A stretch of DNA of 64,000 bases, taken from contig CAWGTF010000012.1 of the NCBI GenBank assembly GCA_963825425.1, positions 124,001-188,000 on the forward strand, written 5' to 3'. This document shows, in pieces, positions 1-8,396 of the stretch (position 1 is the stretch's first letter; every line of letters starts with the position of its first letter). Both the position numbers and the translations under genes were made by a program. Origin of the DNA: PALSA-607 sp963825425. Its GTDB lineage: Bacteria > Actinomycetota > Actinomycetes > Acidothermales > Acidothermaceae. The notes under the pieces are model-generated. The model made no database searches. It saw nothing but the letters and a program-made list of their open reading frames with translations, and was not told the DNA's origin.

Positions 1-2
1 TC

Positions 3-860
3 GATGCGGCAGCCTTGTGCTTGAAGAGCGGCAATGCGGTGCTACTGCGCGGATCGTCGTCCGCCCTGTCGTCTAACACAGCGTTGGTTGCGATCCTTCG
101 CGATGCCGTTGAGTCCGTCGATCTGCCGGCCGATGCGATCCAACTCGTTCCGGGTGCGGGCCACGAGGCAGCCAAGCATCTGATGCGTGCGCGCGGGCTC
201 GTCGACGTGCTAATCCCGCGCGGCGGCGCCGATCTGATCCGCAGTGTCGTCGAGGAGTCGACGGTGCCGGTGATCGAGACGGGCGTCGGTAACTGTCACA
301 TCTATGTCGACGCCGACGCCGATTTCGACATGGCGATCTCGATTCTGGTCAACGCCAAGACCTCACGGCCGAGTACGTGCAACACTGCGGAGACGGTCCT
401 CGTGCATGCCGCCGTCGCCGACGTATTCCTGCCGCTCGCGCTCGCTGCTCTGAGCGAGGCAGGCGTCACCGTGCACGGCGACGAAGCCGTCGCGTCGATG
501 AGCTCCGCCGTCGTGCCGGCGACCGATGCCGACTGGGACACCGAATACCTCTCGCTCGACATTGCGGCGGCCGTCGTCCCGTCGATCGACGCGGCCATCG
601 CGCACATCAGGGAGCACGGCACCGCGCACAGCGAGGCGATCGTGACCCGATCGCAGGCGGCCGCCCGGACCTTCATCGCCGAAGTCGATGCGGCAGCCGT
701 GCTCGTGAACGCGTCGACCCGATTCGTCGACGGCGGCGAGTTCGGATTCGGCGCGGAGATCGGCATCTCGACGCAGAAGTTGCACGCGCGAGGTCCGATG
801 GGATTGCCCGAGCTCACGTCGACGAAGTACGTCGTGGTGGGCGACGGGCACGTCCGTTGA
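3..860 (+). CDS. proA: Gamma-glutamyl phosphate reductase, 3' part
   Basis: Catalyses NADPH-dependent reduction of gamma-glutamyl phosphate to glutamate semialdehyde in proline synthesis (cytoplasm). The reading frame is open from the window edge, so the N-terminal third or so is missing; the visible part begins at the conserved LCLKSGNAVLLRG segment and reaches the normal C-terminus. The catalytic cysteine lies in the motif PSTCNTAET at about residue 126 of the visible part. The stop is followed after 16 bases by nadD on the same strand, an order common in Actinobacteria (proA-nadD), so the two are probably co-transcribed. No frame disturbance is visible. Confidence 0.96.
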   Translation, partial: DAAALCLKSGNAVLLRGSSSALSSNTALVAILRDAVESVDLPADAIQLVPGAGHEAAKHLMRARGLVDVLIPRGGADLIRSVVEESTVPVIETGVGNCHIYVDADADFDMAISILVNAKTSRPSTCNTAETVLVHAAVADVFLPLALAALSEAGVTVHGDEAVASMSSAVVPATDADWDTEYLSLDIAAAVVPSIDAAIAHIREHGTAHSEAIVTRSQAAARTFIAEVDAAAVLVNASTRFVDGGEFGFGAEIGISTQKLHARGPMGLPELTSTKYVVVGDGHVR

Positions 861-876
861 GTAGACGCGAGCGAGT

Positions 877-1524
877 GTGCGCGAGCCAACGCAGGTGAGC
901 GCGGGAACGCCCGTGACCGGCCCGCGGGTCGGGGTGATGGGCGGCACGTTCGACCCGATCCACCACGGCCACCTGGTCGCGGCGAGCGAGGTCGCGAGCA
1001 AGTTCGACCTCGACGAGGTGATCTTCGTGCCGGCCGGCGCGCCGTGGCAGAAAGCCGACCGGGTGGTGTCGCCGGCTGAAGATCGCTACCTCATGACCGT
1101 CATCGCAACCGCGTCGAATCCGAGCTTCTCCGTGAGCCGCGTCGAGATCGATCGACCCGGGCCGACGTACACCAAGGACACGCTGATCCAGCTGCGCGAC
1201 GAGCTGACGGCTTCGCGGGGTGGCGTGCCGGCGCTCTTCTTCATCACGGGTGCCGATGCCCTGGCCCAGATCCTGTCCTGGCAGAATGCGGAGATGCTGC
1301 CTGATTTGGCCCATTTTGTCGGAGTAACCCGGCCGGGGCACCCGTTGGCCGATCCGCACGGGTTGCCCGATGGCGCGGTCAGCCTCCTCGAGATTCCGGC
1401 GCTCGCAATTTCTTCTACCGAATGTCGCGAAAGGGTGGGGCGCAATCAGCCGATCTGGTACCTCGTGCCAGACGGAATCGTTCAGTACATCTCCAAGCGC
1501 GGCCTGTACCGGACTCAACCATGA
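877..1524 (+). CDS. nadD: Nicotinate-nucleotide adenylyltransferase
   Basis: Transfers AMP from ATP to nicotinate mononucleotide to make deamido-NAD, the central step of NAD synthesis. The nucleotidyltransferase signature GGTFDPIHHGHL (HxGH box) is near the N-terminus and the second signature ISSTECRERV near the C-terminus, followed by the family-typical ending around WYLVPDGIVQYI. The GTG at 877 gives 215 residues; in-frame GTGs at 895 and 913 are alternatives, and 913 would place the start only about seven residues ahead of the first motif, as in many homologues. Its TGA overlaps the ATG of the downstream LCP gene by four bases (ATGA), so translation is probably coupled. Confidence 0.95.
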   Translation: MREPTQVSAGTPVTGPRVGVMGGTFDPIHHGHLVAASEVASKFDLDEVIFVPAGAPWQKADRVVSPAEDRYLMTVIATASNPSFSVSRVEIDRPGPTYTKDTLIQLRDELTASRGGVPALFFITGADALAQILSWQNAEMLPDLAHFVGVTRPGHPLADPHGLPDGAVSLLEIPALAISSTECRERVGRNQPIWYLVPDGIVQYISKRGLYRTQP

Positions 1525-3101
1525 GCGGCAAGCACGGACGACCGAAGCCGTCACGTCGCTCGCCCGAGCCGGTCGGCGTCGGCGCTGCCGCTGCGCCAAT
1601 TGGTGCGGTCGGTGCGCCGGCAACCGGCTACGCAAGCGAACCGATCGAGGCGCCAGCGCCGGTTGAGGCGGCTCCGCCAGCTCCGGCGGCCGCGCCCGCT
1701 CCGGCGGCCCCGGCGCCGATGCCGGTCATCCACAATCGCCCGCTGCCCGACTTCGATCCCCACGATCCCCTCGGGATCGCGAACCCGTTGCCTGAAGTGG
1801 CGCCCGAACCGGCGCCCGAACCGGGGCCCGAACCGGCGTTCGAACTTGCTGCAGCACCGGTCGCCGTCCCGCTTGGGAATGAGATCTTGCCGTCGTTGCC
1901 CGCGGGTAAGGGGGGCGCCGTCGGCGGGTTCATGGCTGACCGCCGCCGGCTGCTGTTCGCCGTCCTCGCCCTCGTCGTTGTCGCCGGACTGGTCGCCTGG
2001 CTGCTTTCCGGCGGGACGCGCACGTCCAGCACGAAACCGCCCGTCGCAGCAGCGGCCGGTCGGACCCAAAGCACGCTGTTGATCCAACTGAAGGGCAGTC
2101 TCGGCGTGGCCGTCGACAGCGCACTTGTCGCGCATGATCCGGCCAATCACGACGGTGTCGTCGTTCTCGTTCCGTCGAACGTCCAGACTCAGGTTCCCGG
2201 CTTCGGCTCGATGCCCTTCGGGCAGGCACTCAGTGTCGGTGACCCGAATGCGCCTGTGGGGGCGCTCTCGGACCTGATGGGCGTGACCGTCGACGGATCG
2301 TGGACGCTGACTCAGAGCGCTCTCGCCGCGTTGGTCGACAAGGTTGGCGGAGTGACGGTGGCCGTCGACAAGGACGTGACGACGACGTCGAACCAGACGA
2401 CCACGATCGTTGTCCCGGCTGGTACCCAGAAGCTCAGCGGTGCCCGCGCCGCGCTATTTGCCAGCTTCCTTGCCACCGGTGAAACCGACCAGGCGCAGCT
2501 GGCCAGGTTCGATGCCGTGCTGAAGCAGGTCCTCGCCGGCTTGCCGAAGACTCAGGCTGAGCTGGTTGCGATGCTCGCCAGCCTCGGCGCTGGCTCGAGC
2601 AGTTCGTTCGCGCCCGCCAGATTGGCCACGTTCCTCACTGGTCTTGCTGCCGACAGCGCAGCGGGTTCGATGACCGATCAGCTGTTGCCCGTGACCGCGC
2701 TCGACACCGGCACTAGCCAGGATGCCTACACCCTCGACACCGTCAACACGACGAAGTTGGTCGCTGCCCAACTCGCGACATCGGTGCCGGCGAACCGGAA
2801 GGCGACGGGGAACCGGGTCTACGTCCAGAACCAGGTCGGGACGCCTGGGCTAGGGGAGACCGCGCGGTCGAAGCTGGTGGCCGCGGGGTTCGTCTACGTC
2901 CAGGGGCAGAACACCGCGGATATGCCGAACGCTACGGCGCTCTCGGTCGTGGTGATCCTCGGACCGACCTCGGCGCAGATCGACCAAGGCGACGCCGTGG
3001 CCCGCGCGCTCGGCCTGCCGATCTCCGACGTCCGGACCGCTAATGACGGATTTACGGTCGCTGACGTCCTCGTGAAACTCGGGGCCGACTACAAAGGATG
3101 A
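1521..3101 (+). CDS. LytR-CpsA-Psr-like membrane protein with LytR_C domain
   Basis: Start chosen at the ATG overlapping the nadD stop. The 526-residue product has a Pro/Ala/Glu-rich cytoplasmic segment (residues 1-140), one membrane helix (about 144-162), an extracytoplasmic LCP-like domain (about 180-400; the ALVDKVGGVTV segment is typical) and a C-terminal LytR_C domain beginning near NRVYVQNQVG. LCP proteins attach glycopolymers to peptidoglycan. Here the position of the usual SIPRD segment reads LVPSNV, so the conserved Arg/Asp that contact the pyrophosphate appear to be absent; transferase activity is therefore doubtful. A LytR-type gene between nadD and rsfS is a familiar actinobacterial arrangement. 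The product could act as a non-catalytic scaffold or binding protein. Confidence 0.8.
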   Translation: MSGKHGRPKPSRRSPEPVGVGAAAAPIGAVGAPATGYASEPIEAPAPVEAAPPAPAAAPAPAAPAPMPVIHNRPLPDFDPHDPLGIANPLPEVAPEPAPEPGPEPAFELAAAPVAVPLGNEILPSLPAGKGGAVGGFMADRRRLLFAVLALVVVAGLVAWLLSGGTRTSSTKPPVAAAAGRTQSTLLIQLKGSLGVAVDSALVAHDPANHDGVVVLVPSNVQTQVPGFGSMPFGQALSVGDPNAPVGALSDLMGVTVDGSWTLTQSALAALVDKVGGVTVAVDKDVTTTSNQTTTIVVPAGTQKLSGARAALFASFLATGETDQAQLARFDAVLKQVLAGLPKTQAELVAMLASLGAGSSSSFAPARLATFLTGLAADSAAGSMTDQLLPVTALDTGTSQDAYTLDTVNTTKLVAAQLATSVPANRKATGNRVYVQNQVGTPGLGETARSKLVAAGFVYVQGQNTADMPNATALSVVVILGPTSAQIDQGDAVARALGLPISDVRTANDGFTVADVLVKLGADYKG

Positions 3102-3184
3102 GACCATGGACGGGTGACTGCCGATCCGGGCGGCCAACCGACAGGAGTTCACCAACGCATGCCACGGTTTGACCCGATGCCCCG

Positions 3185-3616
3185 ATGACCGCATCTCCCC
3201 GAGCTATCGAGCTCGCTGTCGCCGCCGCGGAGGCGGCCGCCGACAAGTTGGCCCACCACATCCAAGCCTTCGACGTGAGTGATCGGTTGGCGATCACCGA
3301 CATCTTCGTGCTCGCGTCGGCGCCGAACGACCGGCAGGTGAAGTCGATCGTCGACGCCGTCGAAGATCGCCTCCGCGAGATGGGCGCCAAGCCGCCGCGT
3401 CGCGAAGGTCAGCACGAGGGCCGCTGGGTTCTGCTCGACTACTCCGACATCGTCGTGCACGTGCAGCACACCGAGGAGCACACGTTCTACGGGCTGGAGA
3501 GGCTGTGGAAAGACTGTCCACAGGTCCCGCTGCCCGCTCATGTCGTTGCCGGGCTGAATCAGCCGGACGCCGAGAGCTTCGACTCGCGTGGAGCCGCGGC
3601 GGCGGGTCTCGGCTGA
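3185..3616 (+). CDS. rsfS: Ribosome silencing factor
   Basis: Binds ribosomal protein uL14 and blocks 30S-50S joining during starvation. The 143-residue protein shows the RsfS fold signatures: KLAHHIQAFDVSD, then ITDIFVLASAPNDRQVKSI, then GRWVLLDYSDIVVHVQHTEE and the YGLERLWKDCP segment. The ATG at 3185 is directly followed by the canonical N-terminal helix. The TGA at 3614-3616 abuts the GTG of the phosphatase gene. The order nadD / rsfS / histidine phosphatase matches Rv2421c-Rv2420c-Rv2419c of Mycobacterium tuberculosis. The frame is intact. Confidence 0.95.
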   Translation: MTASPRAIELAVAAAEAAADKLAHHIQAFDVSDRLAITDIFVLASAPNDRQVKSIVDAVEDRLREMGAKPPRREGQHEGRWVLLDYSDIVVHVQHTEEHTFYGLERLWKDCPQVPLPAHVVAGLNQPDAESFDSRGAAAAGLG

Positions 3617-4252
3617 GTGGGCGGTCGCACGGTTCTGGTCTGGCGGCATGGCCAGACCGCATGGAATGCGCAGCGGCGGTTCCAGGGTCAGCTCGATGTC
3701 GAGCTCGATGATCTAGGTCGGGCCCAGGCGGCCCGAGCTGCTGGGCTACTCGCCGGCTTTTCGCCGTCCGCCATTGTCTCTTCGGATCTTGTCCGTGCGC
3801 GCGAGACCGCGCAGGCGCTCGCCGATGTCACCGGGCTTGCCATCGCGACGGATCCGCGGTTGCGCGAGATCGACGTCGGTGTGTGGCAAGGCCTCACGTT
3901 CGACGAGGTGTCGCAGCGTTTCCCGGTCGAGGCAGCAATGTGGCGCGACGGCGGTGACGGACGGCGCGGTGGTGGCGAGAGTCTGATCGAAGTGGGCGCA
4001 CGGGCGGTTGCGGCCGTCGACGATGCGCTGCTCTCCGTTGGGGACGGCGGCACGCTGGTCGTCGTCACGCATGGCGCTGCGGGTCGTGCGCTCGTGGCGT
4101 CGATGATTGGTCTGCCGACGACGTCCTGGCGGTCGCTGGGGTCGTTGGCGAACTGCTGCTGGTCGTTGATGGGGGAGGCGGCGTCGGGGTGGCGGCTGTT
4201 CGACCACAACGCCGGGTCGATGCCGGAGGTTGTGGTCGGTGACGACCGATGA
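3617..4252 (+). CDS. Histidine phosphatase (phosphoglycerate mutase-like; probable glucosyl-3-phosphoglycerate phosphatase)
   Basis: A branch-1 histidine phosphatase of 211 residues. The phosphoacceptor motif WRHGQT lies at residues 9-14, RARETAQAL and EIDVGVWQG follow, and the second catalytic histidine is in VVTHGAAGR. The GTG start directly abuts the rsfS stop. By position it corresponds to Rv2419c (GpgP), which dephosphorylates glucosyl-3-phosphoglycerate in methylglucose lipopolysaccharide synthesis; this substrate is inferred from context only. A generic phosphoglycerate mutase-like phosphatase is the fallback. Confidence 0.85.
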   Translation: MGGRTVLVWRHGQTAWNAQRRFQGQLDVELDDLGRAQAARAAGLLAGFSPSAIVSSDLVRARETAQALADVTGLAIATDPRLREIDVGVWQGLTFDEVSQRFPVEAAMWRDGGDGRRGGGESLIEVGARAVAAVDDALLSVGDGGTLVVVTHGAAGRALVASMIGLPTTSWRSLGSLANCCWSLMGEAASGWRLFDHNAGSMPEVVVGDDR

Positions 4253-4316
4253 TCTCGGTGGTTCGGGGGCGGCGCCTAGGCGTCCGCTAGACTTCCCGAC
4301 GCCCGCAAGGGCACTT

Positions 4317-4389
4317 GGGGCTTTAGCTCAGCTGGTAGAGCACTTGCCTGGCAGGCAAGGGGTCAGGGGTTCGAGTCCCCTAAGCTCCA
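4317..4389 (+). tRNA. tRNA-Ala (anticodon GGC)
   Basis: All arms fold: acceptor GGGGCTT pairs with AAGCTCC and includes the G3-U70 wobble pair that identifies alanine tRNAs; the D arm reads GCTC/GAGC; the anticodon stem CTTGC/GCAAG encloses loop CTGGCAG with GGC at 34-36; the T stem AGGGG/CCCCT encloses TTCGAGT. The discriminator base is A4389 and CCA is not encoded. A -10-like TAGACT at 4288-4293 lies 23 bases upstream of the 5' end. It sits just behind the phosphatase gene. Confidence 0.98.
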
Positions 4390-4455
4390 CACACTGTTTC
4401 CGCAGGTCAGCGTACTTGCCCCGATCCGGTCGGCGACACGAGGCGTTCGACGCCG

Positions 4456-5973
4456 TCAGTCGTCGTTGATGATGCCGCCGGAGGCGTTGGGGTCGGCGAT
4501 GGTCGCGTTGTGCGGCTGGTTGAGCAGGACGAAGAACACCTCGCTGGCCTCCTTGGTCTTGTCGCCCTTGATCGTGACCGAGATTGTTCGTGTCGTCTGC
4601 CCGGGGGCGAACGTGAGCGTTCCGGAGGCGGCGGTGAAGTCGCTCGGTGCCGTTGCGGAGCTGTTGGCCGTCGTCCAGTGCACCGTCACCGGCACGGATA
4701 CCGCCTTGCTGAGGGTGACATTGAAGGTGAGCGGATGCGTGCCGCTGTTGCCTTCGACGGTGTTGGCATCACCGATTCGCAGCGAGGGTGCGGTGCTGAT
4801 GGTGAATGAGCGCGACACGTTGGGTGCAGCTGTGTAGGTGGCGTTGCCGGCTTGATGGGCGGTGATGGTGCAGGTGCCGGTATGAATCAGATTCACCGTC
4901 GTACCAGAGACAGTGCACTTACCTCCCGAGGCGGTGAACGTGACAGGGTTGCCCGATGCGCCGCCGGTCACGCCCGCAATGGCGAACGGGGATTCGACGA
5001 TGGAGCGGTTGCGCAACGCTGGGAATGTGATGTGCTGCGCGGCGCCGCTAATCGATACCGGCTCCGCTGCTGTGCCGCTGCTCACCGCGATGTTGTTGCT
5101 GTCGCCGTTGTAGGTCGCGACCCAGTAGACGGTCCCCGTCGTCGTCGTCGTGTACCCAGCCGAGGTGGCAGTCCCGCCCGAGAGTGTTTGGGTATTGGTG
5201 AACAACGGGGTCCCGGTCCCGGCCGAGTTGTTGTACAGGTTGAAGGTCACCGTCCCCGTCGGGCTATAGCCACCCGACACCGTCGCTTTATCCGCGATCG
5301 AGCTACCGACCGGAGCCGACGCCGGCTGCTGGGTCGTGCTGATCGACGGGGAGGCCGCCGTGATCGACACCGGCTCCGCCGCTGTGCCGCTGCTCACTGC
5401 GTTGTTGTTGCCGTCGCCGTTATAGGTCGCGACCCAGTAGAAGGTCCCCGTCGCCGTCGTCGTGTACCCCCCACTGGTCGCCGTACCGGGCGAACTGGCC
5501 GTGCCGACCGCCGTGGCGGCACAAAAACCAGCATCGTTATCGGTGACCAGCGCGCCGGTGGTGGAGCTGTATGTGCAGTAGAAGTCGTTTGGGTTTTCAT
5601 TCGCAACCGCTGGGTAAGAGCAAAAAATCGGGTCGACCGTGTAGTCGGTAACACCAACAGAAAAGCCCGCCTGATCTGCAGGCGGGCAGGTAAACCCGGA
5701 GCCGGACCCGGAGAGCGTCTCGGTATCGGTGAACAACGGCGTCCCTGTCCCGGCCGAGTTGTCGTACAGGTTGAACGTCACCGTCCCCGTCGGGCTATCG
5801 CCACCCGACACCGTCGCTTTATCAGCAATCGAGCTACCAACCGTCGCCGTCGCCGGCTGCTGTGTCGTGCTTATCGAAGGGCCCAACGACGCATACGCCG
5901 GTCCTGCAAAGGCGGGCGAAACAAGTCCTCCCGCCACCACTATCAGCACCGCTAGCCCGCGCACACGTCGCAT
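4456..5973 (-). CDS. Secreted Ig-like repeat protein with C-terminal Calx-beta domain
   Basis: Start set at the ATG at 5971-5973, which has a GGGGAG ribosome binding site and opens a signal peptide (MRRVRGLAVLIVV, cleavage probably near AYASLG). The mature part has two near-identical Ig-like repeats each starting PSISTTQQPA and ending with YNGD..SSGTAAEPVSI, then a third Ig-like segment containing CTVSG and GTCTITA, then a Calx-beta domain with the typical ending GGIINDD. The N-terminal repeat carries a roughly 66-residue insert with four cysteines that the second repeat lacks. No anchor or LPXTG motif is seen, so it is probably released or non-covalently held. An adhesin-like or structural surface role is only a guess. 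Confidence 0.8.
   Translation of the reverse strand: MRRVRGLAVLIVVAGGLVSPAFAGPAYASLGPSISTTQQPATATVGSSIADKATVSGGDSPTGTVTFNLYDNSAGTGTPLFTDTETLSGSGSGFTCPPADQAGFSVGVTDYTVDPIFCSYPAVANENPNDFYCTYSSTTGALVTDNDAGFCAATAVGTASSPGTATSGGYTTTATGTFYWVATYNGDGNNNAVSSGTAAEPVSITAASPSISTTQQPASAPVGSSIADKATVSGGYSPTGTVTFNLYNNSAGTGTPLFTNTQTLSGGTATSAGYTTTTTGTVYWVATYNGDSNNIAVSSGTAAEPVSISGAAQHITFPALRNRSIVESPFAIAGVTGGASGNPVTFTASGGKCTVSGTTVNLIHTGTCTITAHQAGNATYTAAPNVSRSFTISTAPSLRIGDANTVEGNSGTHPLTFNVTLSKAVSVPVTVHWTTANSSATAPSDFTAASGTLTFAPGQTTRTISVTIKGDKTKEASEVFFVLLNQPHNATIADPNASGGIINDD
5045..5882 (-). repeat. Two tandem copies of an Ig-like domain-coding repeat
   Basis: The copies at about 5045-5351 and 5354-5882 are almost identical at DNA level over their outer parts (compare 5203-5300 with 5741-5838). 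The second copy in coordinate order is longer because of an insert at about 5490-5706. High identity implies recent duplication or gene conversion. Confidence 0.8.
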
Positions 5974-6265
5974 GATCGCTCCCCGGTTTCGCCCCACGCT
6001 GCGACTGGTTTGCGAGGACTTTAAGGTCTTGCGAGGCCTGGCACAAGCTTTCGGGACGGTGCCTCTGGCCAGCCACAACAGTTAGGGGCGGGTTCATGTC
6101 AGTACGGGCGGAAATGCGTTCGGGACGCGTGCGCGGCGCTTGGCCGGGTCGTGGAGGACGAGCGCGTGACCGACGGCCGGGTGGGCCGGAAGTCGTGGTC
6201 GCGCCGGGAACGCATGCTCGCGGTCGTTGTCTGCAAGCGGTGACCGCGAGCGCTACCGTTCGTGA

Positions 6266-6472
6266 CTATTCAGCGAGCTTCGCGATGGCCTGAGCCCACA
6301 GGAAGTACTTGTTGGTGCCAAGGTCTTGCACCGTAGTAATGCCGAACGCCGCCTTGAGGTGCTCGGCGTCGCCCGCGCTGACCCCCTGAAGTGCGTCGAC
6401 GGGCGCGCCGGCCAGATCGACGATGCTCTTGCCTTCGTACTGCTTGTCGACCTTCGTCGAGATGTCACCCAT
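6266..6472 (-). CDS. Small conserved hypothetical protein, helix-hairpin-helix-like
   Basis: A 68-residue ORF from the ATG at 6470-6472. The C-terminal half (LQGVSAGDAEHLKAAFGI, then TTVQDLG) resembles a helix-hairpin-helix module of the kind that binds nucleic acid or mediates protein contacts, ending FLWAQAIAKLAE. No signal peptide or membrane helix is visible. It is transcribed divergently from the MT0933-like gene at 6629, with 156 bp between the two starts. The function is unknown. Confidence 0.6.
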   Translation of the reverse strand: MGDISTKVDKQYEGKSIVDLAGAPVDALQGVSAGDAEHLKAAFGITTVQDLGTNKYFLWAQAIAKLAE

Positions 6473-6628
6473 GTCGAGCCTCCGATGGTTTCGTGGCAGC
6501 CCAATGGCCGCCGAGCCATATCTTTGTCCGCCCAAGGCGTTGGTAAAGGACGGGCAACGGAAGGGTAATGTGTGGTGCCGTGACCCGCAAACTGCGGGGC
6601 TGCCAAAGCGATCGACGTAGGAGATCCC

Positions 6629-6802
6629 ATGGGTATCGATGGCCTGTTCGACAAGGCAAAAGAGGAGCTCAGCGAGCACAAGGACGTCGTCGACGGCGCG
6701 ATTGACAAGGCTGAGGCTTTTGCGAAGGAGAAGGCGCCCGACCAGGCCGACGGTGTGATCGACTCGGCCGCTCAGAAGGCCAAGGACGCCCTCACGAAAT
6801 GA
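6629..6802 (+). CDS. MT0933-like antitoxin-family small protein
   Basis: A 57-residue, strongly charged helical protein beginning MGIDGLFDKAKEEL, with alternating Lys/Glu/Asp and Ala, typical of the MT0933/Rv0909 antitoxin family of Actinobacteria. A GTAGGAGA ribosome binding site precedes the ATG. Its TGA overlaps the ATG of the HerA-like gene by four bases (ATGA). In M. tuberculosis the partner is an SRPBCC-fold toxin (Rv0910); no such gene follows here, so toxin-antitoxin function is not supported by context. Confidence 0.7.
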   Translation: MGIDGLFDKAKEELSEHKDVVDGAIDKAEAFAKEKAPDQADGVIDSAAQKAKDALTK

Positions 6803-8355
6803 CGGACGCCACCGATGCGCTGACGAAGGCGTACGCGTTCGATACCCCGTCTTTGGAACTCGGAGCCCTCGTCGTTGACGGCACGGCGATGCCCACGGCC
6901 AGTATCCGCATCCCGTTGTCGATGCTGAACCGCCACGGGCTCGTCGCCGGTGCCACCGGCACGGGGAAGACGAAGACACTTCAGCTCATTGCCGAGCAGC
7001 TCTCCGACGCCGGCGTTCCGGTGTTTCTTGCCGACATCAAGGGCGACGTGTCGGGTATGGCGGCGCCAGGAGTTAGCAGCGACCGGATCACCAAACGGGC
7101 GGCCGAAACCGCAACACAGTGGCAGGCGAGGGGTTTCCCGACGGAGTTCCTCAATCTTGGCGGCCAAGGCGGCACCGGTGTGCCGGTGCGGGCGACCATG
7201 ACGTCGTTCGGTCCGGTGCTGTTGAGCAAGGTGCTCGGGCTTAACGAAACGCAAGAGAGCAGCCTCGGGCTCGTCTTCCACTTCGCCGACACCGCCGGTC
7301 TTCCGTTGCTCGACCTCAAGGATCTGCGCGCGGTCATCAGTCACCTGACGAGCGACGACGGCAAGGCCGATCTTGCTCAGCTCGGCGGGTTGTCCACGGC
7401 GACCGCAGGAGTGATCCTGCGTGAGCTGATCGGCCTCGACGACCAGGGCGGGGGCATCTTCTTCGGCGAACCTGAGTTCGATAGCCACGATCTGATGCGA
7501 ACGACAGCTGACGGCAAGGGCATCTTGTCGATCATGGAGCTGCAAGGGCTTCAAGCGCAGCCGCAGTTGTTCTCCACCTTCTTGATGTGGCTGCTCGCGG
7601 ACTTGTTCCACGACCTTCCGGAACTCGGCGATGTCGACAAGCCGAAACTCGTCTTCTTCTTCGACGAAGCACATCTGCTCTTCGAGGGCGCGAGCAAAGC
7701 GTTTCTCGATGCGATCGCGCAAACTGTCCGGCTTATCCGATCGAAAGGCGTCGGTGTTTTCTTCGTCACCCAAACCCCGAAAGACGTGCCGAGTGACGTG
7801 TTGGCTCAACTCGGCAACCGCGTGCAGCACGCGTTGCGGGCGTTCACTCCTGACGACGCCAAAGCATTGAAGGCCACCGTCGGTACGTTTCCCAAGAGCG
7901 TCGTTTACCCCGATCTTGGTGAGCTCCTCACCACGTTGGGCATTGGCGATGCGGTTGTGACGATCCTGTCCGACAATGGCGCGCCGACTCCGGTCGCGTG
8001 GACCAGAATGCGGCCACCGAGCTCGTTGATGGCGCAGGTTGACCCGGCCACCCAGCAGGCCATCGTCACGGCGTCGCCGTTGCAGGCAAAGTACGGCACG
8101 CCGGTCGATCGTGATTCGGCTTATGAGCGGTTGCTCGCCAAAGTCGCACCGGTTGCCGTCGCCGCACCCGCGGGTGCCCCTACGCCGGCCAAGGAATCGC
8201 ACGCCGCGGGCGGAATCGCAGCTGCTGGCATCGGCGGTGCTCTCGCCGGCGCGCTTGGATCGACGATTTTCAAGTCGTTCGCTCGGTCAGCCGCGACCGC
8301 TGCTGGCCGCGAGATCACCCGCAGTCTGTTTGGCACGGCTTCGCGCAAGCGCTAG
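6799..8355 (+). CDS. HerA-like ATPase (DUF853 family)
   Basis: 518 residues. Walker A is GATGTGKT at about residue 51, Walker B is KLVFFFDEAH at about 277, and the sensor-like segment FFVTQTPKDVP follows, as in the YjgR/DUF853 group of HerA-FtsK superfamily ATPases. The C-terminal 80 residues are Ala/Gly-rich and probably disordered. These proteins are presumed to be DNA-translocating ATPases, but their substrate is not established. Translation is probably coupled to the small antitoxin-like gene upstream through the four-base overlap. The frame is intact. Confidence 0.88.
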   Translation: MTDATDALTKAYAFDTPSLELGALVVDGTAMPTASIRIPLSMLNRHGLVAGATGTGKTKTLQLIAEQLSDAGVPVFLADIKGDVSGMAAPGVSSDRITKRAAETATQWQARGFPTEFLNLGGQGGTGVPVRATMTSFGPVLLSKVLGLNETQESSLGLVFHFADTAGLPLLDLKDLRAVISHLTSDDGKADLAQLGGLSTATAGVILRELIGLDDQGGGIFFGEPEFDSHDLMRTTADGKGILSIMELQGLQAQPQLFSTFLMWLLADLFHDLPELGDVDKPKLVFFFDEAHLLFEGASKAFLDAIAQTVRLIRSKGVGVFFVTQTPKDVPSDVLAQLGNRVQHALRAFTPDDAKALKATVGTFPKSVVYPDLGELLTTLGIGDAVVTILSDNGAPTPVAWTRMRPPSSLMAQVDPATQQAIVTASPLQAKYGTPVDRDSAYERLLAKVAPVAVAAPAGAPTPAKESHAAGGIAAAGIGGALAGALGSTIFKSFARSAATAAGREITRSLFGTASRKR

Positions 8356-8396
8356 CGCATTCCACCCCCTGCTGCGGCCTGGCCGTCGCTTACGCC

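Noticed and set aside
4317..4389. Assignment of the tRNA to glycine or cysteine from an off-by-one anticodon (GCA or GGG)
   Set aside because: The 5-bp anticodon stem fixes the loop as CTGGCAG, giving GGC, and the G3-U70 pair confirms alanine.
4852..5955. Long plus-strand open frame (367 codons) opposite the secreted Ig-like protein
   Set aside because: It is an antisense shadow of the repeat gene, Arg-rich with no domain; the minus strand has a signal peptide, ribosome binding site and Calx-beta domain.
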